Source of the DNA: Ciceribacter lividus
GTDB lineage: Bacteria > Pseudomonadota > Alphaproteobacteria > Rhizobiales > Rhizobiaceae
DNA: 64,000 bases
NCBI RefSeq assembly: GCF_003337715.1
Contig: NZ_QPIX01000003.1
Location: forward strand, 288,051-352,050
Reading direction: 5' to 3'
A program made the position numbers and the translations under genes. Under the pieces are notes generated by a model. The model had not been told where the DNA came from, did not search any database, and was given only the letters and a program-made list of their open reading frames with translations. This document shows, piece by piece, positions 15,331 to 23,479 of the stretch (position 1 is its first letter; the number at the start of each line of letters is the position of its first letter).

Positions 15331-16653
15331 ATGAACGCGACACTCATCTTCGGAGGGCTCGTGGCCCTCATGCTGACCGGCATGCCGATCTCGATCGCGC
15401 TCGGCCTCACCGTTCTCGCCTTCCTGTTCACGATGACGGCGGTGCCGATCGACACGGTGGCCCTGAAGCTCTTCACCGGCATCGAGAAGTTCGAGATCAT
15501 GGCGATCCCCTTCTTCATCCTCGCCGGCAACTTCCTGACCCACGGTGGCGTCGCCCGCCGCATGATCAATTTCGCGACCTCCATGGTGGGGCACTGGTAC
15601 GGCGGGCTCGGGCTTGCGGGCGTCATCGCCTGCGCGCTCTTCGCAGCTGTGTCCGGCTCCTCGCCGGCCACCGTCGTGGCGATCGGTTCGGTGATCCTGC
15701 CGGCGATGACCCGTCAGGGCTTCCCGAAGCAGTTCGGCGCCGGCGTCATCACCACATCCGGTGCGCTCGGCATCCTGATCCCGCCGTCGATCGTCATGGT
15801 CATGTATTCGGTCGCGACCTCGGGCATGCAGGCGACCGGCCCCGACGGCCAGGTGGTCTCGGCGGCATCGGTCGGTGAGCTCTTCATGGCCGGCGTTATC
15901 CCGGGCCTCATTCTCGCGTCACTGCTCGCGGCCACCACCTGGTACCGCGCCTACAAGAACGACTATCCGCGGCTGCCGAAGGCGAGCTGGCTCGAACGCT
16001 GGCAGACGTTCCGCAAGGCCGTCTGGGGCCTGCTGCTGATCATCATCGTCATCGGCGGCATCTACACCGGCGTCTTCACGCCGACCGAAGCCGCCGCGAT
16101 GAGCGCCGTCTACGCCTTCTTTATCGCCGTTTTCGTCTACAAGGACCTGAAGCTCTCGGATATTCCGCGGGTGCTGCTGTCCTCCGCCAACATGTCGGCG
16201 ATGCTGCTCTACATCATCACCAACGCCGTCCTGTTCTCCTTCCTCATGACGCATGAGAACATCCCACAGGCGCTCGGCGAATGGATGGTGAACTCGGGTC
16301 TGAACTGGTGGATGTTCCTGATCGCCGTCAACATCCTGCTGCTCGCCGCCGGCAACTTCATGGAGCCGTCGTCGATCGTGCTGATCATGGCGCCGATCCT
16401 TTTCCCGGTCGCCGTGCGTCTCGGCATCGATCCGGTGCATTTCGGCATCATGATCGTCGTCAACATGGAAGTCGGCATGTGCCATCCGCCCGTCGGCCTC
16501 AATCTCTACGTGGCCTCCGGCATCACCAAGATGGGGATCACCGAGCTGACGGTCGCCGTCATGCCCTGGCTGCTCACCATGCTGGCCTTCCTGCTCGCGG
16601 TGACCTACATCCCGGAAATCTCGCTCTTCCTGCCGCGTTTCCTCGGCATGTAA
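15331..16653 (+). CDS. dctM: TRAP transporter large permease DctM
   Basis: 440 residues and about 12 TM helices, the usual size for DctM. Family motifs include GIEKFEIMAIPFFILAGNFLTHGGVARRMI and SGSSPATVVAIGSVILPAM, then ALGILIPPSIVMVMY and a C-terminal MEVGMCHPPVGLNLYVASGI. It is the Na+-coupled transport channel of the DctPQM system. It is read in one transcript with dctQ and ends in front of a strong bidirectional hairpin shared with the ubiV transcript. Confidence 0.95.
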   Translation: MNATLIFGGLVALMLTGMPISIALGLTVLAFLFTMTAVPIDTVALKLFTGIEKFEIMAIPFFILAGNFLTHGGVARRMINFATSMVGHWYGGLGLAGVIACALFAAVSGSSPATVVAIGSVILPAMTRQGFPKQFGAGVITTSGALGILIPPSIVMVMYSVATSGMQATGPDGQVVSAASVGELFMAGVIPGLILASLLAATTWYRAYKNDYPRLPKASWLERWQTFRKAVWGLLLIIIVIGGIYTGVFTPTEAAAMSAVYAFFIAVFVYKDLKLSDIPRVLLSSANMSAMLLYIITNAVLFSFLMTHENIPQALGEWMVNSGLNWWMFLIAVNILLLAAGNFMEPSSIVLIMAPILFPVAVRLGIDPVHFGIMIVVNMEVGMCHPPVGLNLYVASGITKMGITELTVAVMPWLLTMLAFLLAVTYIPEISLFLPRFLGM

Positions 16654-16667
16654 GACGAAGTCCCAGC

Positions 16668-16695
16668 TACCGGGCGAAGCTTGCTCCGCCCGGTA
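16668..16695. terminator. Bidirectional hairpin between dctM and ubiV
   Basis: TACCGGGCG (16668-16676) and CGCCCGGTA (16687-16695) form a perfect 9-bp stem between two convergent genes. T-runs are weak on both sides. Confidence 0.6.
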
Positions 16696-16705
16696 CTGCT
16701 CCGCC

Positions 16706-17647
16706 TCATGCAAGCGCTCCGTGGGCGGTGTTGCGGGCCCGCGCGACCCAGGCCGCACCTTCCCGTGCATGGTGGAAGCCGTTCGAGAGCGGCACGTCGG
16801 GATAGATCGCCCCGATCCGGGCGAGGGCCTCCTCCGCATTGATCCGTTCGGCGAGCGCATCCTCGTAAATGCGGGCGATCGCCGCCATGTCGCAGTCCTG
16901 CGGCGAGAGGCGGAAGCGTGAGACGCCGGCAGCGACGAGATCCGGCAGTTCGCCGACCAGTGCCTGGCAGGTGTGGGAGACCGTCTGGACGCCGTTGAGT
17001 GCGAGGAAGGACTGCCGGTCGAGGGTGCGCACCGGCATTCCGTCCGGCTCCTCGCCGCAGACGAACTGGCAATTGTCCTTGATCTGGCCCTTGGCGCGGG
17101 CATGCGCGCAGCGTGCGGAAATCGCGAGCGGAATGCGCCCGAAGGCAAAGACCTCGAGGGCGACGCCTGGAGTACCGGCGGCGATCTCCGCAACCGAGGC
17201 CATGGAAAGCTCCGGCGGCAGGCAGATCGCGGTCGCCCCGCGATTGGCGAGAAGTCTCGCGGTCGCGGCGTTGTAGACGTTGATCAGCGGCCCGATCGTG
17301 TGCCGCTTGCCGGCCAGAAGACCGAGCGCGGAAAGGTCGTTCGCCTCGACGATATGCGCGCTGTCGCGGATGAGATTGCGGACGTGCTGGGCCTCGCGCT
17401 CGAGCGTCACGAGTGCAAGCGTCGAAAGCCGCACGGACTTGCCCGCCGCCTCCAGCCGCTCGACCACCTCGGCGAGATGCGGCTCGGTGAAGTGCAGACG
17501 CTTCGAGCAGACCGTCTCGCCGATCACCACCTCGCCGACCGGGGCCTCGTCGGCGATGCGGAAATAGAAGTCGCGCCATTTCGGGCCGTCCCAGAGATAG
17601 AGAACGGGCCCGAGCACCAGTGCCGGATTGGCTGAAACCATGGTCAT
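16706..17647 (-). CDS. ubiV: O2-independent ubiquinone hydroxylation protein UbiV
   Basis: 313 residues, U32 peptidase-like family. The four cysteines expected to bind a [4Fe-4S] cluster are present: C47 (VVIGETVCSKRLHF), C180 (SARCAHAR), C193 and C197 (DNCQFVCGEE). Three of these match E. coli UbiV numbering exactly. UbiU-UbiV together hydroxylate ubiquinone precursors without oxygen, using prephenate as the oxygen donor. ATG 17647 is 7 bases after the ubiU stop; ATG 17641 is an alternative. The operon order is ubiT-ubiU-ubiV. Confidence 0.92.
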   Translation of the reverse strand: MTMVSANPALVLGPVLYLWDGPKWRDFYFRIADEAPVGEVVIGETVCSKRLHFTEPHLAEVVERLEAAGKSVRLSTLALVTLEREAQHVRNLIRDSAHIVEANDLSALGLLAGKRHTIGPLINVYNAATARLLANRGATAICLPPELSMASVAEIAAGTPGVALEVFAFGRIPLAISARCAHARAKGQIKDNCQFVCGEEPDGMPVRTLDRQSFLALNGVQTVSHTCQALVGELPDLVAAGVSRFRLSPQDCDMAAIARIYEDALAERINAEEALARIGAIYPDVPLSNGFHHAREGAAWVARARNTAHGALA

Positions 17648-17654
17648 GTCCCTG

Positions 17655-18632
17655 TTATCTCCAGCGCTTTTCGTAGGCGCCGGATGTCGTCTTCTGGCCT
17701 TCGCTGAGGAGCCTGAGACGGGAGAGCAACGCCGGTCGCGCCGCCGCATCAGCGGACAGCGCCTGCCGGAGCGTCGAGACGACCTCGGCGACATAGGCTT
17801 TGCCGCGCTGCCGCCCCTCGACCTTGAGCGCGCAGACGCCCGCCGCCCGAAGTGCGTCCAGATGATCCATGACGTCGAGCGAGACCGGGTCCTCGAAGGC
17901 GTAGCCGCTGTCGCCGCCCGTCTCGAAACGGCCCTTGCAGAGCGTCGGATAGCCGGCGGCCTCGCCGGCCGGGAAGCGGTTGATCGTGTACTCTCCGAGT
18001 TCGGAAACGAGTTCGGCGCCGTCCTGGCGATAGCGGACGTGGCTTGCCGGCGAGCACACACCGTTCATGTTCGGCGACTTGCCGGTGGCATAGGAGGAAA
18101 GCGAGCATCGCCCTTCGGCCATGACGCAGAGCCCGCCGAAGACGAAGACCTCGATCTCGCAGCGGATCTGCGGCGCGAGCCGGGCGATGTCGGTGATGGT
18201 CAGCGTGCGCGGCAGCACCACGCGCTTCGCGTTGAAGGCGTCGACCAGGAAATTGATCGCGTCGGCATTGGAGGCGGAGGCCTGCACCGAGACGTGCAGA
18301 CGCTGGTCGGGATGTCTTTCCGCGACATAGGCCATCAGGCCGAAGTCGGCGAGGATCAGTGCATCGGCGCCGAGCCGAACGGCCTCGTCGGCCGCCTTGT
18401 ACCAGATGTCTTCGGCGCCGGCCCGCATGAAGGTGTTGAGCGCCACGAAGGTCATGACCCCCTTACGCTTGGCGAAGGCGATCGCCTCGCCGAGTTCGGC
18501 CGGCGTGAAGTTGAGCCCGGGGAAGTTGCGGGCATTGGTTTCGTCGCGGAAGCCGCAATAGACGGCGTCCGCGCCGGCGTTGACCGCCTCGCGGAAGGCG
18601 GCGGGCGTTCCCGCCGGGCAGATCAGTTCCAT
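17655..18632 (-). CDS. ubiU: O2-independent ubiquinone hydroxylation protein UbiU
   Basis: 325 residues, U32 family. It opens MELICPAGTPAAFREAVNAGADAVYCGF. The cysteine set C169, C176, C193 and C232 (GGLCVMAEGRCSL, GVCSP, TLCKGRF) coincides with the E. coli [4Fe-4S] ligands. It forms a heterodimer with UbiV. The start overlaps the ubiT stop by 10 bases, so the three genes are translated together. Its presence implies quinone synthesis under anoxia or microoxia, fitting nitrate respiration or symbiosis. Confidence 0.93.
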   Translation of the reverse strand: MELICPAGTPAAFREAVNAGADAVYCGFRDETNARNFPGLNFTPAELGEAIAFAKRKGVMTFVALNTFMRAGAEDIWYKAADEAVRLGADALILADFGLMAYVAERHPDQRLHVSVQASASNADAINFLVDAFNAKRVVLPRTLTITDIARLAPQIRCEIEVFVFGGLCVMAEGRCSLSSYATGKSPNMNGVCSPASHVRYRQDGAELVSELGEYTINRFPAGEAAGYPTLCKGRFETGGDSGYAFEDPVSLDVMDHLDALRAAGVCALKVEGRQRGKAYVAEVVSTLRQALSADAAARPALLSRLRLLSEGQKTTSGAYEKRWR

Positions 18633-19129
18633 CGGCCGGCCTCCCCGGTAAGCGCACGGTCGCGGACATAGTTGAGCGCCCGGCTAACGAGCGGCGCGAA
18701 GGGACCGGAAGCTTGGCCGAGATCCTTCGGCAGGTCGATATTGCTGTCGTCGAGGGCGTTCCTGAGCGCCAGCATGGCTTCCATGTCGCCGGTGACGGTC
18801 AGGTCCCGCGAAAAGAACAGTGCATCAGCGTCGCAGCGGCCTTCGAGCAGCGCCAGCAGCAGGAAGAGCGGACCTTCGACGGCGGCGTCGGCCTCGGGTC
18901 GCTTCGGCTTGCGCACGACGGTAAGCGAAAGGCGGGAGGGCTCGACGAGGAAGCCGATCGGCAGATCGTCCGGCACGAAGCCGTAGCGCTTCTGGCGGTA
19001 GTCGCCGAGCCGTTCGAAGAGACCCGGATGGGCCTTCAGGACCCGGGTGAAGGCCAGTCTCGCCGCACGTTCGATCATGAAGACCGGAATGACGCCAAGG
19101 GGATCGGCGAGGGCAGGCGGAACACGCAT
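18623..19129 (-). CDS. ubiT: Ubiquinone biosynthesis accessory factor UbiT (SCP2 domain)
   Basis: 168 residues from ATG 19129. The SCP2 lipid-binding fold is indicated by YRQKRYGFVPDDLPIGFLVEPSRLSLTVVRKP and ALLEGRCDADALFFSRDLTVTGDMEAMLALRNALDD. UbiT is thought to bind quinone intermediates and is needed for the O2-independent pathway. The frame stays open well upstream (MIASSMPLAW...), but the ATG at 19129 gives the usual family length. It heads ubiTUV, divergent from ubiD. Confidence 0.88.
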   Translation of the reverse strand: MRVPPALADPLGVIPVFMIERAARLAFTRVLKAHPGLFERLGDYRQKRYGFVPDDLPIGFLVEPSRLSLTVVRKPKRPEADAAVEGPLFLLLALLEGRCDADALFFSRDLTVTGDMEAMLALRNALDDSNIDLPKDLGQASGPFAPLVSRALNYVRDRALTGEAGRWN

Positions 19130-19189
19130 CAGGAACACCTTTCGAAAGGGGAGGTCGCGCCATGCTAACGGCATCGAGGATGCGATCAT

Positions 19190-19203
19190 TTGAGCCAGCG
19201 CAA
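19190..19203 (+). promoter_or_regulatory. Weak FNR-like half-matched site between ubiT and ubiD
   Basis: TTGAGCCAGCGCAA keeps the TTGA and CAA ends of the FNR box TTGAT-N4-ATCAA at the right spacing, but differs at three of ten defined positions. It lies in the 108-base ubiT-ubiD gap. It is suggestive only because O2-independent quinone genes are expected to respond to oxygen. Confidence 0.25.
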
Positions 19204-19237
19204 AGACATGCAGGTTTTCCTCCGCCACAGAGGCGGG

Positions 19238-20746
19238 ATGACCCAAGCTCCTCCGGCCATCCGCCGTTTCTCCGATCTCCAGCATTTCATGGGCGAACTC
19301 GAGCGGCGCGGCCGCCTGAAGCGGGTGGCAAGACCCGTGTCGCTCGTTCATGAGATCACCGAAATCCACCGGCGGACGCTGGAATCCGGCGGCCCGGCGC
19401 TGCTCTTCGAGAAACCCGTCGATGCCGCGGGCCGCGTCTGCGACGTGCCGCTTCTTGCGAATCTCTTCGGCACCCGGGAGCGGATCGAATGGGGCTTCGG
19501 GCTGGAGAGTGGCGGCCTGCCGCGGCTGGCCGCCATGCTCGCCGACCTGCGCGACCCGCGTCCGCCGAAATCCATGCGCGATGCCTGGGGCAAGCTGCCG
19601 CTCCTGCGGGCGGCGCTTTCGATGCGCCCGCGAAACGTCAGCCGTCCACCGGTGCAGGACGTAGTCTGGCGGGGCGAGGACATCGATCTCGGGCGCCTGC
19701 CGATCCAGTGGTGTTGGCCGGGCGAACCGGCGCCGCTCGTCACCTGGCCGCTCGTCATCACTCGGGCACCGGACGATCCGGCCGACGTCAATGTCGGCAT
19801 CTACCGCATGCAGGTCCTCGACGGACAGCGCCTCATCATGCGCTGGCTCGCCCATCGCGGCGGCGCCCGCCACCACCGCATGTGGCAAAAGCTCGGACAG
19901 GACATGCCGGTGACGGTCGCGATCGGCGCCGATCCGGCGACCATCCTCGCTGCCGTCATGCCGCTGCCGGAGGGCATGAGCGAGATGAATTTTGCGGGAC
20001 TTCTGAAGGGCAAACGTTCCGAATTCGCCCCGGCGCTCACCGTCCCGCTCTGCGTACCGGCCAATGCGGAGATCGTGCTCGAAGGCACGGTGTCCGCAAG
20101 CGATACGGCGGAGGAGGGGCCTTACGGCGACCATACCGGCTACTACAACAGCGTCGAGCGCTTCCCGGTGATGACGCTTTCGGCGATCACCATGCGCCGC
20201 AACCCCGTCTATCTCTCGACCTATACCGGCCGCCCGCCCGATGAGCCGTCCGTGCTCGGCGAGGCGATGAGCGAGATCTTCCTGCCGCTCGTCAAACGCC
20301 AGTTTCCGGAGATTGCCGATCTCTGGCTGCCGCCGGAGGCATGCTCCTACCGCGCCATGGTGGTGGCGATCGACAAGCGCTATCCCGGCCAGGCGCGGCG
20401 GGTGATGATGGGACTGTGGTCGATGCTTCCGCAGTTCAGCTACACGAAGCTCATCATCGCCGTCGACCCGGACATTAACGTCCGCAGCTGGCCCGACATC
20501 GTCTGGGCGCTGTCGACCCGCTTCGATGCGAGCCGCGACGTGACGGTGATCACCGACACGCCGATCGACTATCTCGATTTCGCCTCGCCGAAGCCGGGGC
20601 TCGGCGGCAAGCTCGGCCTTGATGCCACGACGAAGATCGGCCCGGAAAGCGAACGCGAATGGGGCCGGGTGCTGAAGATGTCGCCGGAGGTCACGGCGAA
20701 GGTCGACGCGCTCTGGGCGGACCTCGGGATCGGAGAGGCGTCATGA
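19238..20746 (+). CDS. ubiD: UbiD family decarboxylase
   Basis: 502 residues from ATG 19238, preceded by AGAGGCGGG. ATG 19208 and 19190 are in frame but give a non-family extension. Features of prFMN-dependent UbiD: PPVQDVVWRGEDIDLGRLPIQ, VNVGIYRMQVLDGQRLIMRWLAHRGGARHH, PYGDHTGYYN and EGPYGDH (active-site Glu/Arg region), then IIAVDPDINVRSWPDIVWALSTRFDASRD. It decarboxylates polyprenyl-4-hydroxybenzoate in ubiquinone synthesis. It overlaps ubiX (ATGA), which makes its cofactor. Confidence 0.92.
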   Translation: MTQAPPAIRRFSDLQHFMGELERRGRLKRVARPVSLVHEITEIHRRTLESGGPALLFEKPVDAAGRVCDVPLLANLFGTRERIEWGFGLESGGLPRLAAMLADLRDPRPPKSMRDAWGKLPLLRAALSMRPRNVSRPPVQDVVWRGEDIDLGRLPIQWCWPGEPAPLVTWPLVITRAPDDPADVNVGIYRMQVLDGQRLIMRWLAHRGGARHHRMWQKLGQDMPVTVAIGADPATILAAVMPLPEGMSEMNFAGLLKGKRSEFAPALTVPLCVPANAEIVLEGTVSASDTAEEGPYGDHTGYYNSVERFPVMTLSAITMRRNPVYLSTYTGRPPDEPSVLGEAMSEIFLPLVKRQFPEIADLWLPPEACSYRAMVVAIDKRYPGQARRVMMGLWSMLPQFSYTKLIIAVDPDINVRSWPDIVWALSTRFDASRDVTVITDTPIDYLDFASPKPGLGGKLGLDATTKIGPESEREWGRVLKMSPEVTAKVDALWADLGIGEAS

Positions 20747-21315
20747 GCCGGATGCGGATCATACTCGGTGTCTCCGGTGCCTCGGGCGCCGCCATTCCGC
20801 TCCGCATATTGGAACGGCTGCAGGAGATCGAGGGTGCCGAAACCCACCTCGTCGTTTCCGACGCGGCACGACGCACCCTGTCCCACGAATGCGGTCCCGA
20901 CGCGCTCGGGCGCCTGCTGGCGATGGCGACCGAGAACCACCCGATCCGCGACGTGGGCGCCACGATCGCCAGCGGCTCCTTCCGCACGGCAGGCATGATC
21001 GTCGCGCCATGCTCGATGCGCACGCTTGCGGCGATCGCCACCGGCATCGCCGATAACCTTCTCGTCCGTGCCGCCGATGTCCATCTCAAGGAGCGCCGCC
21101 GGTTGATCCTGCTCGCGCGGGAAACGCCGCTCCATCTCGGTCACCTGCGCAACATGTGCTCCGTCGCCGAGATGGGCGCGATCGTCATGCCGCCGGTTCC
21201 GGCTTTCTATCACCGGCCCGAAAGCGTGGAGGCCATCGTTGATCATATCGCCGCCCGCGCGATCGATCTCCTCGGCCTGCCGATCCCGCCGCTTGCACGC
21301 GAATGGGAAGGCTGA
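20743..21315 (+). CDS. ubiX: Flavin prenyltransferase UbiX
   Basis: 190 residues, normal for UbiX. It opens MRIILGVSGASGAAIPLRILERL, with the FMN-binding GVSGASGA, then IASGSFRTAGMIVAPCSMRTLAAIATGIADNLLVRAADVHLKERRRLILLARETPLH, the family signature. UbiX prenylates FMN to make the cofactor for UbiD. The ATG overlaps the ubiD stop. The gene ends 16 bases from the convergent hupE-like gene. Confidence 0.95.
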   Translation: MSRMRIILGVSGASGAAIPLRILERLQEIEGAETHLVVSDAARRTLSHECGPDALGRLLAMATENHPIRDVGATIASGSFRTAGMIVAPCSMRTLAAIATGIADNLLVRAADVHLKERRRLILLARETPLHLGHLRNMCSVAEMGAIVMPPVPAFYHRPESVEAIVDHIAARAIDLLGLPIPPLAREWEG

Positions 21316-21331
21316 GCGTCAGGAAAACTGT

Positions 21332-21967
21332 CTAGACCAGCAGGTAATAGACCCCGCTTGCGGCGATCATTCCGCCGAGCGCGCGCACCACGTAGCCGCG
21401 GTAGAGCCGGCCGAGCGCGAAGCCGATGCCGATGCCGAGAATGTGGATGAGACCGGTCGAGACGACGAAGCCGACGGTGAAGGCTGCGGGATCGGTCGCC
21501 CGCAGTGTCAGCTGTCCGTGCGGATAGCCGTGGAAGATCGCGAAAAAGGCGACGATGACGAGGGCCGCCCATTCCGGAGCCACCCAGCGCGCGGCGATCA
21601 CCCCGCCGAGCACGAGGAGCGAGACGGCGATCGCGAGCCGGATGAGGTCGTCGGGAAAGAGCCCGAGCATGCCTGCAAAGCCGCCGACGCACATGATGAG
21701 CGGGAAGGTGGCCGGAAGCGCCCACACGGACCGGCCACCCATCTGCGCGCCCCAGAGCCCGACCGCCAGCATCGCGAGAAAGTGGTCGAAGCCGGCGAGC
21801 GGATGACCGAAGCCGCTGCCGAAGCCGCCCATGACGCCGCCGAGCGCATGGGCAGAGGCTTCCGCGGGCGCAGCCGCCATTGCGACCGCCGCGAGAATGG
21901 CCGGCAGGAAAGATGTGCCGCGGCGGCGGATTCTGGGCCGGTGGGGAGACTTCGGCGGGCGGATCAT
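21332..21967 (-). CDS. HupE/UreJ family metal permease (copy 1)
   Basis: 211 residues with a signal-like start and about six TM helices. The HupE/UreJ signature HPLAGFDHFLAMLAVGLWGAQMGGR is intact (His and Asp-His as likely metal ligands), as is FHGYPHG. Such proteins import Ni2+ or Co2+. No hydrogenase or urease genes are in view. ATG 21967 has GGAGAAG immediately downstream of a tandem pentanucleotide repeat (21979-22007). It is divergent from a paralogue at 22131, with about 163 bases between them. The extra N-terminus (RPPKSPHRPRIRRRG) is basic. Confidence 0.88.
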   Translation of the reverse strand: MIRPPKSPHRPRIRRRGTSFLPAILAAVAMAAAPAEASAHALGGVMGGFGSGFGHPLAGFDHFLAMLAVGLWGAQMGGRSVWALPATFPLIMCVGGFAGMLGLFPDDLIRLAIAVSLLVLGGVIAARWVAPEWAALVIVAFFAIFHGYPHGQLTLRATDPAAFTVGFVVSTGLIHILGIGIGFALGRLYRGYVVRALGGMIAASGVYYLLV

Positions 21968-21978
21968 GGCACTTCTCC

Positions 21979-22007
21979 AGGCTAGGCTAGGCTAGGCTAG
22001 GCTAGGC
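21979..22007. repeat. Tandem AGGCT pentanucleotide repeat
   Basis: Five full AGGCT units plus AGGC, directly upstream of the Shine-Dalgarno of the minus-strand HupE gene (as AGCCT on that strand). The repeat ends 12 bases from the ATG. Tracts like this can change length by slippage, and here a change would alter the 5' leader without shifting the reading frame. CTAG, which recurs in each unit junction, is normally rare in such genomes. Confidence 0.95.
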
Positions 22008-22130
22008 GACGGCGGACGACGGCGGCCTCCGACACGATCCATCTACAATTTCCGGTGATTCGGATATAGTCGAGGCCGACTCGCCGGCTGCCAGCCGGGA
22101 CCTCGACACATCGAGCTGGAGATCGCGCCC

Positions 22131-22733
22131 ATGCTGTTTTCGAATCTGTCGCGTCGCATTGCGGCGGTCCTGCTTTCCGGCCTGACACTGGCGACGGTGC
22201 CGGCCGTGGCGCATTCCCATATCCTGCAGGGGGAGGCCGGCGGTTTCCTGCACGGTTTCGAGCATCCCCTTTCGGGCGCCGATCATATGCTGGCGATGTT
22301 CTGCGTCGGCCTCTGGGGTGCGCAGATGGGCGGCCGCGCGGTCTGGAGCCTGCCGATCGCTTTCCCGCTGATCATGGTCGTCGGCGGTATGCTCGGGATT
22401 GCCGGCGTTCCGCTGCCGGCCGTCGAAAGCGGCATCGCCCTTTCCATCATCGTCCTCGGGGCCTCGATCGCCCTGCTGTGGCGCCCGCCGGAATGGCTCG
22501 CGCTCGCGGTGATCGGTGTCTTCGCGATCTTCCACGGCTATGCCCACGGCGCCGAGCTGCCGAATGCCACCGATCCCGCCGACTATGCCTTCGGTTTCGT
22601 GGTCGCGACCGGGCTCATCCACATCGCCGGCATCGCCGTCGGCCTCCTCTTTCAGCGCGTGCGCGCGGGCGAGCTGTCGCGTGCGCTCGGCGGGCTGATC
22701 GGTCTCGGCGGCCTCTACTTTCTCGTTTCCTGA
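22131..22733 (+). CDS. HupE/UreJ family metal permease (copy 2)
   Basis: 200 residues. A signal peptide (VLLSGLTLATVPAVAHS) leaves a mature N-terminus HSHILQGEAGG, often seen in HupE. The signature HPLSGADHMLAMFCVGLWGAQMGGR is present, with FHGYAHGAELP further on. It has about six TM helices. It is clearly paralogous to the divergent copy at 21332-21967. Its stop overlaps the next ATG, so it heads a three-gene operon with a membrane protein and a DUF1007 protein. Nickel or cobalt uptake is the likely role. Confidence 0.9.
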   Translation: MLFSNLSRRIAAVLLSGLTLATVPAVAHSHILQGEAGGFLHGFEHPLSGADHMLAMFCVGLWGAQMGGRAVWSLPIAFPLIMVVGGMLGIAGVPLPAVESGIALSIIVLGASIALLWRPPEWLALAVIGVFAIFHGYAHGAELPNATDPADYAFGFVVATGLIHIAGIAVGLLFQRVRAGELSRALGGLIGLGGLYFLVS

Positions 22734-23479
22734 TGTCGATGCACAGGCCGGTGGCGGCGCCGTCGCGTCGAAGCCTTTGTCTGGCGGCATGTGCGCTTGC
22801 AATCACCGCCGCCGTGGCGCTTGCTGCTTCAGCCTACCAGTCCGGCTGGCAGGGCAATTGGCTCCTTGCCTCCGTCTTCACCGCCGAACGCATCCTGCCG
22901 CTTGTCGGACTCGGCCTTCTTCTCGGCCAGTTGCCGCGGCGGATGTTGCCGTTCGCTCTGGCGTCCCTCGTGTTGGGGGCGGCCGCCGGCATTCTGCTGC
23001 GCGAACCGTTCTTCGCGCTGATGGCCCCGGTCCCTGGCGCAGCGGCGCATCTTTTCCTGACCGGCCCGATCGCCTGCGTGCTCATCGGTCTGCCGCTCGT
23101 GCTGCCACGTGACGCCCGGACGTGGTTCGCCCTGCCGCTGCTGGCGCCTGTGGGTGCGGCTCTTGCGATTGCGACGCTTCTCGGCGATCCGACCCTGCAC
23201 GAGCGGAGCTACCGGCCGCTGGCCTTTGCCGCCGAAATCTGGATCTCGGCCACCGTGGCGCTCGCCGCGGCCGCGTTCGATCGGGCCTGGCTGACGGTTG
23301 CCACCCGCATCTTCGCGAGCTGGCTGATCGCTATCGGCTTTCTCTACGGCGGGGCGTATATGGCGGCAAAGCGCACCGCGCTCGAACCGCCACCGTTTCC
23401 AGCGCTGCCGGCCGATGACGAGTTCCCGGGCTTCGGGCGCGTCCTGCAGGAACTCGACGGAAAGGAACCTGCTGGATGA
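22733..23479 (+). CDS. Polytopic membrane protein of unknown family
   Basis: 248 residues. I do not recognise the family. About seven hydrophobic segments are visible (LCLAACALAITAAVALAA, AERILPLVGLGLLLGQLP, MLPFALASLVLGAAAGILL, ALMAPVPGAAAHLFLTGPIACVLIGLPLVL, FALPLLAPVGAALAIATLL, EIWISATVALAAAAF, IFASWLIAIGFLYGGAYMA). The start overlaps the HupE stop as ATGA and the stop overlaps the DUF1007 start. Tight coupling suggests it is a further component or accessory of the metal system. That is inference from position only. Confidence 0.75.
   Translation: MSMHRPVAAPSRRSLCLAACALAITAAVALAASAYQSGWQGNWLLASVFTAERILPLVGLGLLLGQLPRRMLPFALASLVLGAAAGILLREPFFALMAPVPGAAAHLFLTGPIACVLIGLPLVLPRDARTWFALPLLAPVGAALAIATLLGDPTLHERSYRPLAFAAEIWISATVALAAAAFDRAWLTVATRIFASWLIAIGFLYGGAYMAAKRTALEPPPFPALPADDEFPGFGRVLQELDGKEPAG

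Noticed and set aside
13141..15594. 817-codon minus-strand frame over dctP and dctQ
   Set aside because: Antisense shadow of strong TRAP genes with intact motifs and ribosome binding sites; the translated sequence has no family pattern.
22008..22130. Cobalamin or Ni riboswitch before hupE copy 2
   Set aside because: No B12-box-like conserved core or convincing multi-stem fold in the 123-base leader.
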